From Hydractinia symbiolongicarpus (Eukaryota; Cnidaria; Hydrozoa; Anthoathecata; Hydractiniidae): 64,000 bases of DNA. The translations under genes and the position numbers were made by a program. Where the stretch lies: the NCBI RefSeq assembly GCF_029227915.1, contig NC_079877.1, forward strand, positions 34,747,851 through 34,811,850, written 5' to 3'. The notes beneath the pieces are model-generated. The model searched no databases and had not been told where the DNA came from. It saw nothing but the letters and a program-made list of their open reading frames with translations. Shown here one piece after another: positions 1 to 9,801 of the stretch (positions are counted from its first letter, which is position 1; each line of letters opens with the position of its first letter).

Positions 1-1118
1 CAATCGATTCACTTTTAAAAGCGATACAACTTAGTAATATCGGAAAAAAATCACTAAATACATGTTGGTACGAATATGTGACGACACCGTTGTAACTCAA
101 ACGGATTGACACCGTTAGAAAGTCAATGAAATGTAGTTTTTGAAACTGTCTCTATTTCTTCAGCGCGCGCTAACGGCTAGGACTGGTCCCACAGTAAAAA
201 ATGACTGATTTATCTTAATTTTTAAATAAAGCGCTACCACAGAGCCCAGTGTAATCGCTGAGTTCCAACAATCATGTCAAAATAAGAAGAATATTATTTC
301 TTGTAGTCAAAAATGCTCATTTATCTTATTATAAGGTCAAAATCCAAAATCAGTTCAATTAAGTCCCACAGTCAATCGTTTCACTGTTGAAAGCGATACA
401 ACTTAGTAATACCGGAAGAAAATCAATAAATACATGTTGGTGCGAATATGTGACGACACCGTTGCAACTCAAACGGATTAAAACTGTTAGAAAGTCAATG
501 AAATGTAGTTTTTGAAACTGTCTCTATTTCTTCAGCGCGAACTAACGACTGGGATTCGTCCCCCAGTAAAAAATGACTTATTTATCTTAATTTTTAAATA
601 AAGCGCAACCACAGCGCCCAGTGTAATCGCTGAGTTCCAGCAATCATGTAAAATTAAGAAGAATGTCATTTCTTAGAGTCCAATTTTCTCACTTATAACA
701 TTTATAAGGTCACAGTCCAAAATCAGTTCAATTAAGTCCCACAGGCAATCCTTTCACTGTTAAAAGCGATGCTAACTAGTAATATGAGAAAAATCTCGCT
801 AAATACATGTTGGTACAAATATGTGTCCCAACCGTTGTAACTCAAACGGACTGACACCGTTAGAACGTCATTGAAATGTAGTCTTTGAAACTGTCGCTAT
901 TTTTTCAGCGCGCGACAACGGCTACGATTGGTCCCACAGTAAAGAATGACTTATTTATCTAAATTTTTAAATGAAGCGCTACCACAGCGCCCAATGTGAT
1001 CGCTAAGTTCCGGCATTCACGTCAAATTAAGAAGAATGTGATTTCTTGGACTCCAATTGTCTCATTTATCACATTTATCAGGTCATAGTTCAAAGTTAGT
1101 TGAATTAATTCCCACAGT

Positions 1119-3352
1119 CAATCGTTTCACTGTTAAAACCAATACAACTTAGTAATATCGGAAGAAAATCACTAGATACATGTTGGTACGAATATGTGAC
1201 GCAACCGTTGTAACTCAAACGGACTGATACAGTTAGAACGTCATTGAAATGTAGTTTTTGAAACTGTCGCAATTTTTCAGCGCGCGATAACGGCTAGGAT
1301 TGGTCCCACAGTAAAAAGTGACTTATTTATCTAAGTTTTTAAATGAAGCGCTTCCACTGCGCCAAGTGTAATCGCTGAGTTCCAACAATCATGTCAAAAT
1401 AAGAAGAATGTTATTTCTTGGAGTCCAGTTGGCTCACTTATCACATTTATAAGGTCACAGGCCAAAGCTAGCTCAATTAAGCTCCACAGTCAATCATTTC
1501 ATTGTTAAAAGCGATATAACTTAGTAACATCGGAAAAAAATCACTAAATACATGTTGGTACGAATGTGTGACGAAACCGTTGTAACTCAAACGGATTGAC
1601 ACCGTTAGAAAATCAATGAAATTAAGTTTTTGAAACTGTCTCTATATCTTTAGCGCGCGCTAACGGCTATTATTGGTCCCACAGTAAAATTGACTTATTT
1701 ATCTAAATTTTTAAATGAATCACTACCACAGGGTCCAGTGTAATCGCTGAGTTCCTACAATCATGTCAAATTAAGAAGAATGTCATTTCTTGTAGTCAAA
1801 ATGACTCATTTATCACATTTATAAGGTCAAAGTCCAAAATCAGTTCAATTAAGTCCCACAGTCAATCGTTTCACTGTTGAAAGCGATACAACTTAGTAAT
1901 ATCGGAAAAAAATCACTAAATACATGTTGGTACAAGTATGTGACCCAACCGTTCTAACTCAAACGGACTGACACCGTTAGAACGTCATTGAAATGTAGGT
2001 TTTGAAACTGTCGCTATTTTTTCAGCGCGCGACAACGGCTAGGATTGGTCCCACAGTAAAGAATGACTTATTTATCTAAATTTTTAAATGAAGCGCTACC
2101 ACAGCGCCCAATGTAATCGCTAAGTTCCGGCATTCACGTCAAATTAAGAAGAATGTTATTTCTTGGAGTCCAATTGTCTCATTTATCACATTTATCAGGT
2201 CATAGTTCAAAGTTAGTTGAATTAATTCCCACAGTCAATCGTTTCACTGTTAAAACCAATACAACTTAGTAATATCGGAAGAAAATCACTAGATACATGT
2301 TGGTACGAATATGTGACGCAACCGTTGTAACTCAAACGGACTGATACAGTTAGAACGTCATTGAAATGTAGTTTTTGAAACTGTCGCAATTTTTCAGCGC
2401 GCGATAACGGCTAGGATTGGTCCCACAGTAAAAAGTGACTTATTTATCTAAGTTTTTAAATGAAGCGCTTCCACTGCGCCAAGTGTAATCGCTGAGTTCC
2501 AACAATCATGTCAAAATAAGAAGAATGTTATTTCTTGGAGTCCAGTTGGCTCACTTATCACATTTATAAGGTCACAGGCCAAAGCTAGCTCAATTAAGCT
2601 CCACAGTCAATCATTTCATTGTTAAAAGCGATATAACTTAGTAACATCGGAAAAAAATCACTAAATACATGTTGGTACGAATGTGTGACGAAACCGTTGT
2701 AACTCAAACGGATTGACACCGTTAGAAAATCAATGAAATTAGGTTTTTGAAACTGTCTCTATATCTTTAGCGCGCGCTAACGGCTATTATTGGTCCCACA
2801 GTAAAATTGACTTATTTATCTAAATTTTTAAATGAATCACTACCACAGGGTCCAGTGTAATCGCTGAGTTCCTACAATCATGTCAAATTAAGAAGAATGT
2901 CATTTCTTGTAGTCAAAATGACTCATTTATCACATTTATAAGGTCAAAGTCCAAAATCAGTTCAATTAAGTCCCACAGTCAATCGTTTCACTGTTGAAAG
3001 CGATACAACTTAGTAATATCGGAAAAAAATCACTAAATACATGTTGGTACAAGTATGTGACCCAACCGTTCTAACTCAAACGGACTGACACCGTTAGAAC
3101 GTCATTGAAATGTAGGTTTTGAAACTGTCGCTATTTTTTCAGCGCGCGACAACGGCTAGGATTGGTCCCACAGTAAAGAATGACTTATTTATCTAAATTT
3201 TTAAATGAAGCGCTACCACAGCGCCCAATGTAATCGCTAAGTTCCGGCATTCACGTCAAATTAAGAAGAATGTTATTTCTTGGAGTCCAATTGTCTCATT
3301 TATCACATTTATCAAGTCACAGTCCAAAGTTAGTTGAATTAATTCCCACAGT
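1119..3352. repeat. Higher-order repeat, 3 monomers (1,117 bp) x 2
   Basis: Two consecutive copies, 1119-2235 and 2236-3352, are almost identical (for example AAGTTTTTG versus AGGTTTTTG near 1625 and 2742). A third copy starts at 3353 and loses the match after roughly 3765. The three monomers within a copy differ clearly from each other, so the amplified unit is the trimer. Confidence 0.9.
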
Positions 3353-3724
3353 CAATCGTTTCACTGTTAAAACCAATACAACTTAGTAATATCGGAAGAA
3401 AATCACTAGATACATGTTGGTACGAATATGTGACGCAACCGTTGTAACTCAAACGGACTGATACAGTTAGAACGTCATTGAAATGTAGTTTTTGAAACTG
3501 TCACAATTTTTCAGCGCGCGATAACGGCTAGGATTGGTCGCACAGTAAAAAATGACTTATTTATCTAAGTTTTTAAATGAAGCGCTTCCACTGCGCCAAG
3601 TGTAATCGCTGAGTTCCAACAATCATGTCAAAATAAGAAGAATGTTATTTTTTGGGGTCCAGTTGGCCCACTTATCACATTTATAAGGTCACAGGCCAAA
3701 GCTAGCTCAATTAAGCTCCACAGT

Positions 3725-5400
3725 CAATCATTTCATTGTTAAAAGCGATATAACTTAGTAATATCGGAGAAATGTCACTAAATACATGTTGTACGAATAT
3801 GTGACGCAACCGTTGTAACTCAAACGGATTAATACCGCCAAAAAACCAATTAAATGTAGTTTTTGAGAATGCCTCTATTTCTTCAGCGCGCGCTAACGGC
3901 TAGGATTGGTCCCACAGTAAAAAATGACTTATTTATCTGAATTTTTAAATAAAGCGCTACCACAGCGCCCAGTGTAATCGCTGAGTTCCAGCAATCATGT
4001 CAAATTAAGAAGAATGTTATTTCTTGTAGTCAAAATTGCTCATTTATCACATTTATAAGGTCAAAGTCCAAAATCAGTTCAATTAAGTCCCACAGTCAAT
4101 CATTTCACTGTTGAAAGCGATACAACTTAGTAATACCGGAAGAAAATCACTAAATACTTGTTGGTACGGATATGTGACGCAACCGTTGTAACTCAAACGG
4201 AATGATACTGTTAGAACGTCATTGAATTGTAGTTTGTGAAACAGTCGCTATTTTTTCAGCGCGCGACAACGGCTACGATTGGTCTCACAGTAAAGAATGA
4301 CTTATTTATCTAAATTTTTAAATGAAGCGCTACCACAGCGCCCAATGTAATCGCTAAGTTCCGGCATTCACGTCAAATTAGGAAGAATGTTATTTCTTGG
4401 AGTCCAATTGTCTTATTTATCACATTTATCAAGTCACAGTCCAAAGTTAGTTGAATTAATTCCCACAGTCAATCGTTTCACTGTTAAAACCAATATAACT
4501 TAGTAATATCGGAGAAATGTCACTAAATACATGTTGTACGAATATGTGACGCAACCGTTGTAACTCAAACGGATTAATACCGCCAAAAAACCAAATAAAT
4601 GTAGTTTTTGAGAATGCCTCTATTTCTTCAGCGCGCGCTAACGGCTAGGATTGGTCCCACAGTAAAAAATGACTTATTTATCTGAATTTTTAAATAAAGC
4701 GCTACCACAGCGCCCAGTGTAATCGCTGAGTTCCAGCAATCATGTCAAATTAAGAAGAATGTTATTTCTTGTAGTCAAAATTGCTCATTTATCACATTTA
4801 TAAGGTCAAAGTCTAAAATCAGTTCTATTAAGTCCCACAGTCAATCGTTTAACTGTTGAAAGCGATACAACTTAGTAATACCGGAAGAAAATCACTAAAT
4901 ACATGTTGGTGCGAATATGTGACGCAACCGTTGCAACTCAAACTGATTAAAACTGTTAGAAGGTCAATGAAATGTAGTTTTTGAAACTGTCTCTATTTCT
5001 TCAGCGCGAACTAACGACTAGGATTCGTCCCACAGTAAAAAATGACTTATTTATCTTAATTTTTAAATAAAGCGCAACCACAGCGCCCAGTGTAACCGCT
5101 GAGTTCCGGCAATCATGTAAAATTAAGAAGAATGTCATTTCTTAGAGTCCAATTTTCTCACTTATAACATTTATAAGGTCACAATCCAAAATCAGTTCAA
5201 TTAAGTCCCACAGTCAATCATTTCACTGTTGAAAGCGATACAACTTAGTAATACCGGAAGAAAATCACTAAATACTTGTTGGTACGGATATGTGACGCAA
5301 CCGTTGTAACTCAAACGGACTGATACTGTTAGAACGTCATTGAATTGTAGTTTGTGAAACAGTCGCTATTTTTTCAGCGCGCGACAACGGCTACGATTGG
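3725..5400. repeat. Dimer-type higher-order repeat (about 745 bp)
   Basis: The variant word GGAGAAATGTCAC occurs at 3766 and 4511, 745 bp apart, and the surrounding two-monomer blocks match closely. The same dimer variants resume right of the element (20768 and about 21512), showing that the mobile element split one homogeneous block. Confidence 0.75.
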
Positions 5401-5770
5401 TCTCACAGTAAAGAATGACTTATTTATCTAAATTTTTAAATGAAGCGCTACCACAGCGCCCAATGTAATCGCTAAGTTCCGGCATTCACGTCAAATTAAG
5501 AAGAATGTTATTTCTTGGAGTCCAATTGTCTCATTTATCACATTTATCAAGTCACAGTCCAAAGTTAGTTGAATTAATTCCCACAGTCAATCGCTTCACT
5601 GTTAAAACCAATACAACTTAGTAATATCGGAAGAAAATCACTAGATACATGTTGGTACGAATATGTGACGCGACCGTTGTAACTCAAACGGACTGATACA
5701 GTTAGAACGTCATTGAAATGTAGTTTTTGAAACTGTCACAATTTTTCAGCGCGCGATAACGGCTAGGATT

Positions 5771-5775
5771 GGTCG
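5771..5775. repeat. Left target-site duplication, GGTCG
   Basis: GGTCG directly precedes the left terminus (AGAGATAGG...). The identical word follows the right terminus at 20538. Uninterrupted satellite copies with the same context (GGATTGGTCGCACAG, e.g. 3531-3545) carry it once. A 6-bp reading (TGGTCG) would need a terminal mismatch in the TIR. Confidence 0.93.
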
Positions 5776-6008
5776 AGAGATAGGAAAATGCCGATGTTAG
5801 GACAGACCCCGTTGGCACTTTACCATTTCACGTCAAATTATAGGCCATCCCCGTCAAATAAACGATAGAAGAGTCCATAAAATCCGTTAGCACCTACGAA
5901 TGTCCGGATCCGCCCCAACCCCCACCGTGTCCCCTCCCTCCCCTCCCCATGGGTCCCTCCCCACCCTCATCTGTCGTGTCCCACAATTATAGTGTTATGT
6001 GTGTCTAT
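5776..6008 (+). repeat. Left terminal inverted repeat (233 bp)
   Basis: It matches the reverse complement of 20305-20537 with three mismatches by eye: near 5789 (G/A), in the CATTTCACG word near 5827 and in the AAATAAACG word near 5859. It starts with AG, as Polinton termini do. It contains a strongly C-rich tract (5914-5967). Such TIRs are expected to be the origins of protein-primed replication and the ends recognised for integration. Confidence 0.97.
5931..5948 (-). other. G-quadruplex-capable tract in left TIR
   Basis: The minus strand reads GGGGAGGGGAGGGAGGGG: four G-runs separated by single A loops, inside a longer C/G-skewed stretch. The mirror copy is at 20365-20382. Fold potential is read from the sequence; a role in end recognition or replication is inference. 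Confidence 0.7.
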
Positions 6009-6031
6009 CTTTACCAGAAACAAGTAAAGAT
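6007..6031. terminator. Hairpin after the 116-aa gene
   Basis: Arms ATCTTTAC (6007-6014) and GTAAAGAT (6024-6031) pair perfectly over 8 bp around a 9-nt loop. It lies just downstream of the 3' end of the leftmost minus-strand gene and shares the TTAC...GTAA core of the other hairpins in this element. A transcript-end role is inferred from position. Confidence 0.5.
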
Positions 6032-6050
6032 GATTGCAACATTGCAAGGT

Positions 6051-6401
6051 TTAGCGCCACATAATGTCATAACTGAAGAATTGATTTTGATGATTATTTT
6101 GAGATTGTTTGAGACCATTTGATCTGACAAAGGCATCACCCTTGAAACTATAATCCTTCAATTCATCACAAAGTTTTGCAGGCAACCATGTCTTATATTT
6201 ATTTCCCATTCTATCTTGAACCTCCGCATACATAGATTTTTCAGAAAGAGCACCAGGTCTTGATATTTCCATCTCTTTCACATATTTAACAAGGTAAATA
6301 TCGTTTTTAGGCAGCTCTCTCCACTTTATGATTGGAGCAACTTGTTCTATGTTTTGTTCAAATTCTTCAACTGTTGGAAAAGCCATTGTGTTTATATTCA
6401 C
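6051..6401 (-). CDS. Small conserved-looking protein, possible OB-fold nucleic-acid binder
   Basis: A 116-aa protein without signal peptide or membrane segment, the first gene inside the left TIR. Residues about 24-90 alternate short hydrophobic strands with charged turns (KWRELPKNDIYLVKYVKE, then YAEVQDRMGNKYKTWLP). This rhythm reminds me of small single-stranded-DNA-binding-like proteins carried by viruses and transposons, but no diagnostic motif is visible and the assignment is a guess. The C-terminal 25 residues are Asn/Gln-rich. Met1 lies at 6401 and Met6 (6386) is an alternative start. The upstream strand is AT-rich with TATA-like words near 6420. A hairpin follows the stop at 6007-6031. 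A protein binding the displaced strand would suit protein-primed replication, which is inference. Confidence 0.8.
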   Translation of the reverse strand: MNINTMAFPTVEEFEQNIEQVAPIIKWRELPKNDIYLVKYVKEMEISRPGALSEKSMYAEVQDRMGNKYKTWLPAKLCDELKDYSFKGDAFVRSNGLKQSQNNHQNQFFSYDIMWR

Positions 6402-6641
6402 GATTACATCTCTTTATACCACTTTATAAATAACAACACGCAAGCAGTTTTTGTTATCTACCATCTGTCAATCAAACGCTTATAACAATAGGATTTTACA
6501 TATTTTACATACCAGAAAGTTGTTTACATAAGAAAAAAGTCAAAACGAAAGTAGCCGTTGCTAAGGATATTTGGTATGTAAGGAATGCATTGTTTCTCTA
6601 TTGTTATTCTGGCTTGATTGACATTTAATTGACGTCATTCT
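6402..6641. other. Intergenic region with nested inverted repeats
   Basis: 240 bp between two minus-strand genes, AT-rich and without an ORF worth calling. Three arm pairs nest around one centre: TGTCAATCAA (6466-6475) with TTGATTGACA (6614-6623), ATAACAATAG (6482-6491) with CTATTGTTAT (6598-6607), and TTACATACCA (6505-6514) with TGGTATGTAA (6572-6581). All three pairs are perfect 10-mers. The region also has to hold the promoter of the 116-aa gene and the 3' end of the 393-aa gene. Confidence 0.85.
6466..6623. repeat. Imperfect inverted repeat, 158 bp
   Basis: The left arm 6466-6514 and right arm 6572-6623 share three perfect 10-bp blocks with nearly equal spacing (6/6 and 13/16 nt) around a 57-nt centre. 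It could be a cruciform, a 3'-end signal for the 393-aa gene, an internal replication or packaging site, or a relic of a tiny inverted-repeat element. No clear flanking duplication is seen, so I do not call it a MITE. Confidence 0.8.
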
Positions 6642-7823
6642 TTATCTAAACAAATACCATATGAAATAACCTGTTGTCATAACAATCACAAGAGCGATCT
6701 TCTCATCTTCGTGTGTAGGAGGAGTATCTTTGTGGTAAGGTGCAGTGTTGTGTTTATCTGTAGTATCCACGTGGTGTACGGTAATGTGTTTATCAGGATG
6801 GATATCAGGATGATCGGGTGTTACTGGCTTCTTTTTAGTTATCTTATGTGATTCGGTAACATTGACCTTTCGATTGATACCAATGGTAAGATCCTCACCC
6901 GATATCAAAATCTTGTTGTTGTAACCCACCACACCGGTCTTAATTCTGAGATTCATGTCACTAGGTAACATATAAATACCTTGTCCAACCGAATAATCAA
7001 CCTTACTTGAAGCGTAGTTTAACGTATCCTGATAACGTTTAATGTCCTCCTGAATATCGACCCTACGGTTAACAATGTCCTCAAGGTTATTCATAAAAAC
7101 TTTTTGGGCGGTCAGAGCACTTGAATCATTACCGAGGATGGAGGATCGCGCTGAGGCTAGAGAACTAAGAACAAGATAGGCATAGGCCCTGACACTGCTC
7201 GAGATCTTCACAAGGCCCGTTTTTGTAAATCCATCGGATTTTTCCACAATCCACCGCGTCATGGAGTCGTTTGTGAAATAACTTAACCCCGGAGTCGGAT
7301 ATTCTTTACGTCTTTTTTGATATGAGCTGAAAAAGTTCTGACCCCTGTATTTCATGGAGTTGGGATCAACTCCATAATCGCCGCAGATTTTTAAAAACTC
7401 CTCATTTGAATAGGGATTGTCGTATCGATTGAAGCTATCCTCAAAGGGTAGAGGTGTCTGTAGGCGCTTAATGATTCGCCTAATGTGATAATACACATGA
7501 AAACGATATATTGACCTGACCATAGATCTACCATCCTTGAGGTGTTCTGAACTTACCCCACAGGCACTTGAAGCGCACCAAGTGGCGAAATTTAGCTGGG
7601 TTTGCCATAATCTAAAAGGTTGCTCATTCCAAATTCTCATACGTTGCGCGTTATGACTAAGTTCATAATTGGTAAAAATATTAGGAAAGGAAGCGGGGAA
7701 AGAGCCACTTTCAGACACAATAATGGCCTGTTTGTACAGATCCCTAGCGCCCAATATTTGAAGATCCAGCCCCCCATTTGGCTTATATGCCGCATTCGGG
7801 TTATATCTGAAAATGTCATCCAT
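6642..7823 (-). CDS. Conserved Polinton protein with C-terminal membrane anchor
   Basis: 393 aa. Residues 1-325 look globular and mostly helical, rich in aromatics (for example residues 46-83 and 104-115). Residues 336-371 are a low-complexity His/Asp/Thr/Pro stretch. Residues 376-392 form a single hydrophobic segment ending in FR, so the protein is probably tail-anchored. I recognise the family from similar elements in invertebrates but know no assigned function. A structural or membrane-associated virion role is plausible because it stands beside the capsid block and is transcribed divergently from the penton-like gene across only 38 bp. That gap carries the promoter word CTAATATAATA and, on the minus strand, TATTATATTAG followed by TTTAAAT. 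No known enzymatic motif is visible. Confidence 0.88.
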   Translation of the reverse strand: MDDIFRYNPNAAYKPNGGLDLQILGARDLYKQAIIVSESGSFPASFPNIFTNYELSHNAQRMRIWNEQPFRLWQTQLNFATWCASSACGVSSEHLKDGRSMVRSIYRFHVYYHIRRIIKRLQTPLPFEDSFNRYDNPYSNEEFLKICGDYGVDPNSMKYRGQNFFSSYQKRRKEYPTPGLSYFTNDSMTRWIVEKSDGFTKTGLVKISSSVRAYAYLVLSSLASARSSILGNDSSALTAQKVFMNNLEDIVNRRVDIQEDIKRYQDTLNYASSKVDYSVGQGIYMLPSDMNLRIKTGVVGYNNKILISGEDLTIGINRKVNVTESHKITKKKPVTPDHPDIHPDKHITVHHVDTTDKHNTAPYHKDTPPTHEDEKIALVIVMTTGYFIWYLFR

Positions 7824-7861
7824 TCTTTGATTTAAATATATTCACAATCTCTAATATAATA
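7824..7861. promoter_or_regulatory. Divergent promoter, 393-aa gene and penton-like gene
   Basis: A 38-bp spacer between two divergent start codons. CTAATATAATA (7851-7861) touches the plus-strand ATG at 7862. Read from the minus strand the same word is TATTATATTAG, followed by TTTAAAT before that ATG. The same arrangement recurs at 13657-13697. Such A/T words immediately before ATGs resemble late promoters of eukaryotic DNA viruses; this function is inferred. Confidence 0.6.
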
Positions 7862-8425
7862 ATGTATATCACAATAAAGGACGTAAATAGCGAGAAGAAA
7901 ATCTATTTGTATCAACCGATAGACAACTCACATGGTACAAAGGAGGTTGCGATCGTGGAGACGTTTTCAGATAATGTCACATATGTAGCTACAGCTCCAA
8001 TAGATATACCCTTGGCCGATGGAGTTACCACGGTTAGGTTACAACAGGGTCAGCACTACACGGGTAGGGAGTTGAATTCAATCGTGAGAGGTGATGTAAA
8101 ATCAACACAACTAGCTAGAAACTCTAAGTTGAGTAAAATATTTAATATGGAGGGTGTAACGGAACTACATTTTAATCTTAATGAATTGGATAACTCGTTA
8201 AATCTTAAAGATGGTGAATATAGCAACAACCTGATGACATATCATATATCCGAGTATGGTGGTGATTTTACATATATTGAACCGAAAAATCCGCAATATA
8301 AGAAACTAAAGAAAGGTTTACTTCAATCACTTACCATGAGAGTCACAGGTCAGGATGGTAAGGTGTTATGGGGTGGTATGAAGACAGCAGTTACACTACA
8401 CATAAGAGATACGGCGGACAGATGA
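7862..8425 (+). CDS. Penton-like minor capsid protein
   Basis: 187 aa without membrane segments, lying 55 bp upstream of the major capsid gene, the usual place of the single-jelly-roll minor capsid (penton) protein in Polintons. The sequence is rich in predicted beta strands: residues about 3-60 alternate in the manner of strands, and the C-terminal stretch (SLTMRVTGQDGKVLWGG, then TAVTLHIRD) is a strand-turn-strand ending similar to what I know for this family. In related viruses the protein forms pentamers at the capsid vertices. The start at 7862 follows directly on CTAATATAATA. The assignment rests on position, size and beta character, and a structure prediction would settle it. Confidence 0.68.
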   Translation: MYITIKDVNSEKKIYLYQPIDNSHGTKEVAIVETFSDNVTYVATAPIDIPLADGVTTVRLQQGQHYTGRELNSIVRGDVKSTQLARNSKLSKIFNMEGVTELHFNLNELDNSLNLKDGEYSNNLMTYHISEYGGDFTYIEPKNPQYKKLKKGLLQSLTMRVTGQDGKVLWGGMKTAVTLHIRDTADR

Positions 8426-8480
8426 TACCGTAGCATTAACCGAATTAAAGTAAAATAAAATAAAAGTAATATGGAATAGA
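8426..8480 (+). promoter_or_regulatory. A/T-rich leader of the major capsid gene
   Basis: It contains AAAGTAAAATAAAATAAAAG just before the capsid start, similar in composition and distance to the A/T words preceding other ATGs in this element. A short decoy ATGGAATAG lies at 8471, ten bases before the true ATG at 8481. Promoter function is inferred. Confidence 0.4.
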
Positions 8481-9800
8481 ATGGAATACGGGAAAAAGTT
8501 AAACCCAGAGCGTTCACTTAGGATCGCACATGGCGTAAAAGGAACGCATCAAAAAGTAATTGTCACTCACAACCCAAGTGAGATTGATCAGAACCAGTTA
8601 CTCCTGATTAGGTTCCCTAATTTAGGTAACGATGATGTCATTGTTCCTGGTACTTCGAAAATAAGTTTCGACGTTGAACTCGAGTCAAAAGTCGACACGA
8701 AGAGAACATTGGTCTCTAACATAGGGAGGGCAATTGTTAAAAAGCTAGCTATCAAGTTCGAGGGTACCGAGATTCTGAGCATTGATGACTTTGATCTTTT
8801 CGGGTGCTACAGAGATTTATGGCTAACCAAGTCTGAGAAAAGAAATGCAATAAGACAAGGTATCATCTTTGATGAAGGGTGTACAGAAAACTGTATGAAA
8901 CTGAGAGTTGGAGCCGCGGATAAAGACGCATCAGAGGTAGCGGACAAAGCTATTTATGATGCATACAAAAACAAGTTCACCATACCACTAGATTTTGAAA
9001 TGTTAGATAGCACGATCCCATATTATCAGGCTGGATTAGGTAATAGGCTGTGTTATGAGATAACATTCAACAATTATGACAGGGTAGTATTATCAACACC
9101 AACCAAACCTTCCGGTGCCACATCGGCACCCGCGCCGGATGCTAAATACAAAATCTCCAACATATCTCTCGAATATGAGATTGTGACACAACCCACACTC
9201 GCCAGATTCATTTCAAATGAATACCAAAACATGGCCGTACTATATGACAGATTTCTGAGACATAGACAAATTAGGGTGGATAAGTCGGACACAACGTGGA
9301 ATTGGTCATTCAATACACCGTGCAAGTCCCTGAAGGGTATATTGGTTCTGTTTGAGGAAGAGAAAGCTTACAAACGAGATACCGGTAGGTTCTACAATCC
9401 TAAGATCAAAAAGGTATCCGCCATAGTTGAGGGTAAGCCTAACCAACTTTTCGCTCAGGGGATGCAACCGTTTGAGCATTATGGTGAAATATGCAAGTAT
9501 TTCGCAGAGGGCAAGCAAAAGGACAGCAACGCCGGTGAAATACAGAAACATCTGCAACTACATGATGTGAAGGTCGCGGACTACCTAACCACGAAATATG
9601 CTCTATGGCTGGATTTTAGAACCATAGATGAAAACTCACTGCGCGGGACCGGCCGACGGATTGAAAATGCGAGCGAGGGGATCACACTACAAGTTGAAAA
9701 GACGGCCGAAACCGCGGGATCCTTAAACGCCTACATATATCTAATCATGGATGCTCAATTAAATATTCAAAACGGTGAAATTATGGATGTACTATATTAA
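8481..9800 (+). CDS. MCP: Major capsid protein (double jelly-roll, hexon-like)
   Basis: 439 aa, soluble, beta-rich. I recognise the N-terminal half as the Polinton/adintovirus hexon family, especially residues about 79-128, where a conserved core (NIGRAIVKKLAIKFEG, then a Cys-Tyr-Arg-Asp-Leu-Trp segment) joins the strands of the first jelly roll. The length is in the lower range for this family. Such proteins form trimers that tile an icosahedral capsid, so the element can probably build virions. The gene lies between the penton-like gene and the packaging ATPase, and its stop at 9798 comes just before the ATPase start at 9802, suggesting a shared transcript. The frame is intact with no in-frame stop. 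Confidence 0.9.
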   Translation: MEYGKKLNPERSLRIAHGVKGTHQKVIVTHNPSEIDQNQLLLIRFPNLGNDDVIVPGTSKISFDVELESKVDTKRTLVSNIGRAIVKKLAIKFEGTEILSIDDFDLFGCYRDLWLTKSEKRNAIRQGIIFDEGCTENCMKLRVGAADKDASEVADKAIYDAYKNKFTIPLDFEMLDSTIPYYQAGLGNRLCYEITFNNYDRVVLSTPTKPSGATSAPAPDAKYKISNISLEYEIVTQPTLARFISNEYQNMAVLYDRFLRHRQIRVDKSDTTWNWSFNTPCKSLKGILVLFEEEKAYKRDTGRFYNPKIKKVSAIVEGKPNQLFAQGMQPFEHYGEICKYFAEGKQKDSNAGEIQKHLQLHDVKVADYLTTKYALWLDFRTIDENSLRGTGRRIENASEGITLQVEKTAETAGSLNAYIYLIMDAQLNIQNGEIMDVLY

Positions 9801-9801
9801 G

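Larger units (their letters stand above)
1..5775. repeat. Tandem satellite array, left of the element
   Basis: Head-to-tail monomers of 372-373 bp. A recurring phase word (CAATCG and variants) falls at 1, 373, 746, 1119, 1491, 1863, 2236 and 3353, about 15 monomers in all. Each monomer carries an AGCGCGCGCT-type palindrome, several CCGTT/AACGG words and a GCGCT...AGCGC dyad. Neighbouring monomers differ by many substitutions while copies three monomers apart are almost identical, so the array has higher-order structure. No coding frame is kept. The array begins outside the window and stops at the target-site duplication of the Polinton. Confidence 0.97.

Noticed and set aside
5770-5775. 6-bp target duplication TGGTCG
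   Set aside because: It would leave the left TIR one base longer than the right; the 5-bp reading keeps both ends perfect (AGAGATAGG and CCTATCTCT).
1-5775. CENP-B-box-like site in the satellite monomer
   Set aside because: I looked for the TTCG...A..CGGG pattern in several monomers and found no convincing match, so a centromere assignment is not supported by that motif.
9775-9801. Upstream start for the packaging ATPase inside the capsid gene
   Set aside because: The Met at 9802, one base after the capsid stop, gives the usual short lead to the P-loop.
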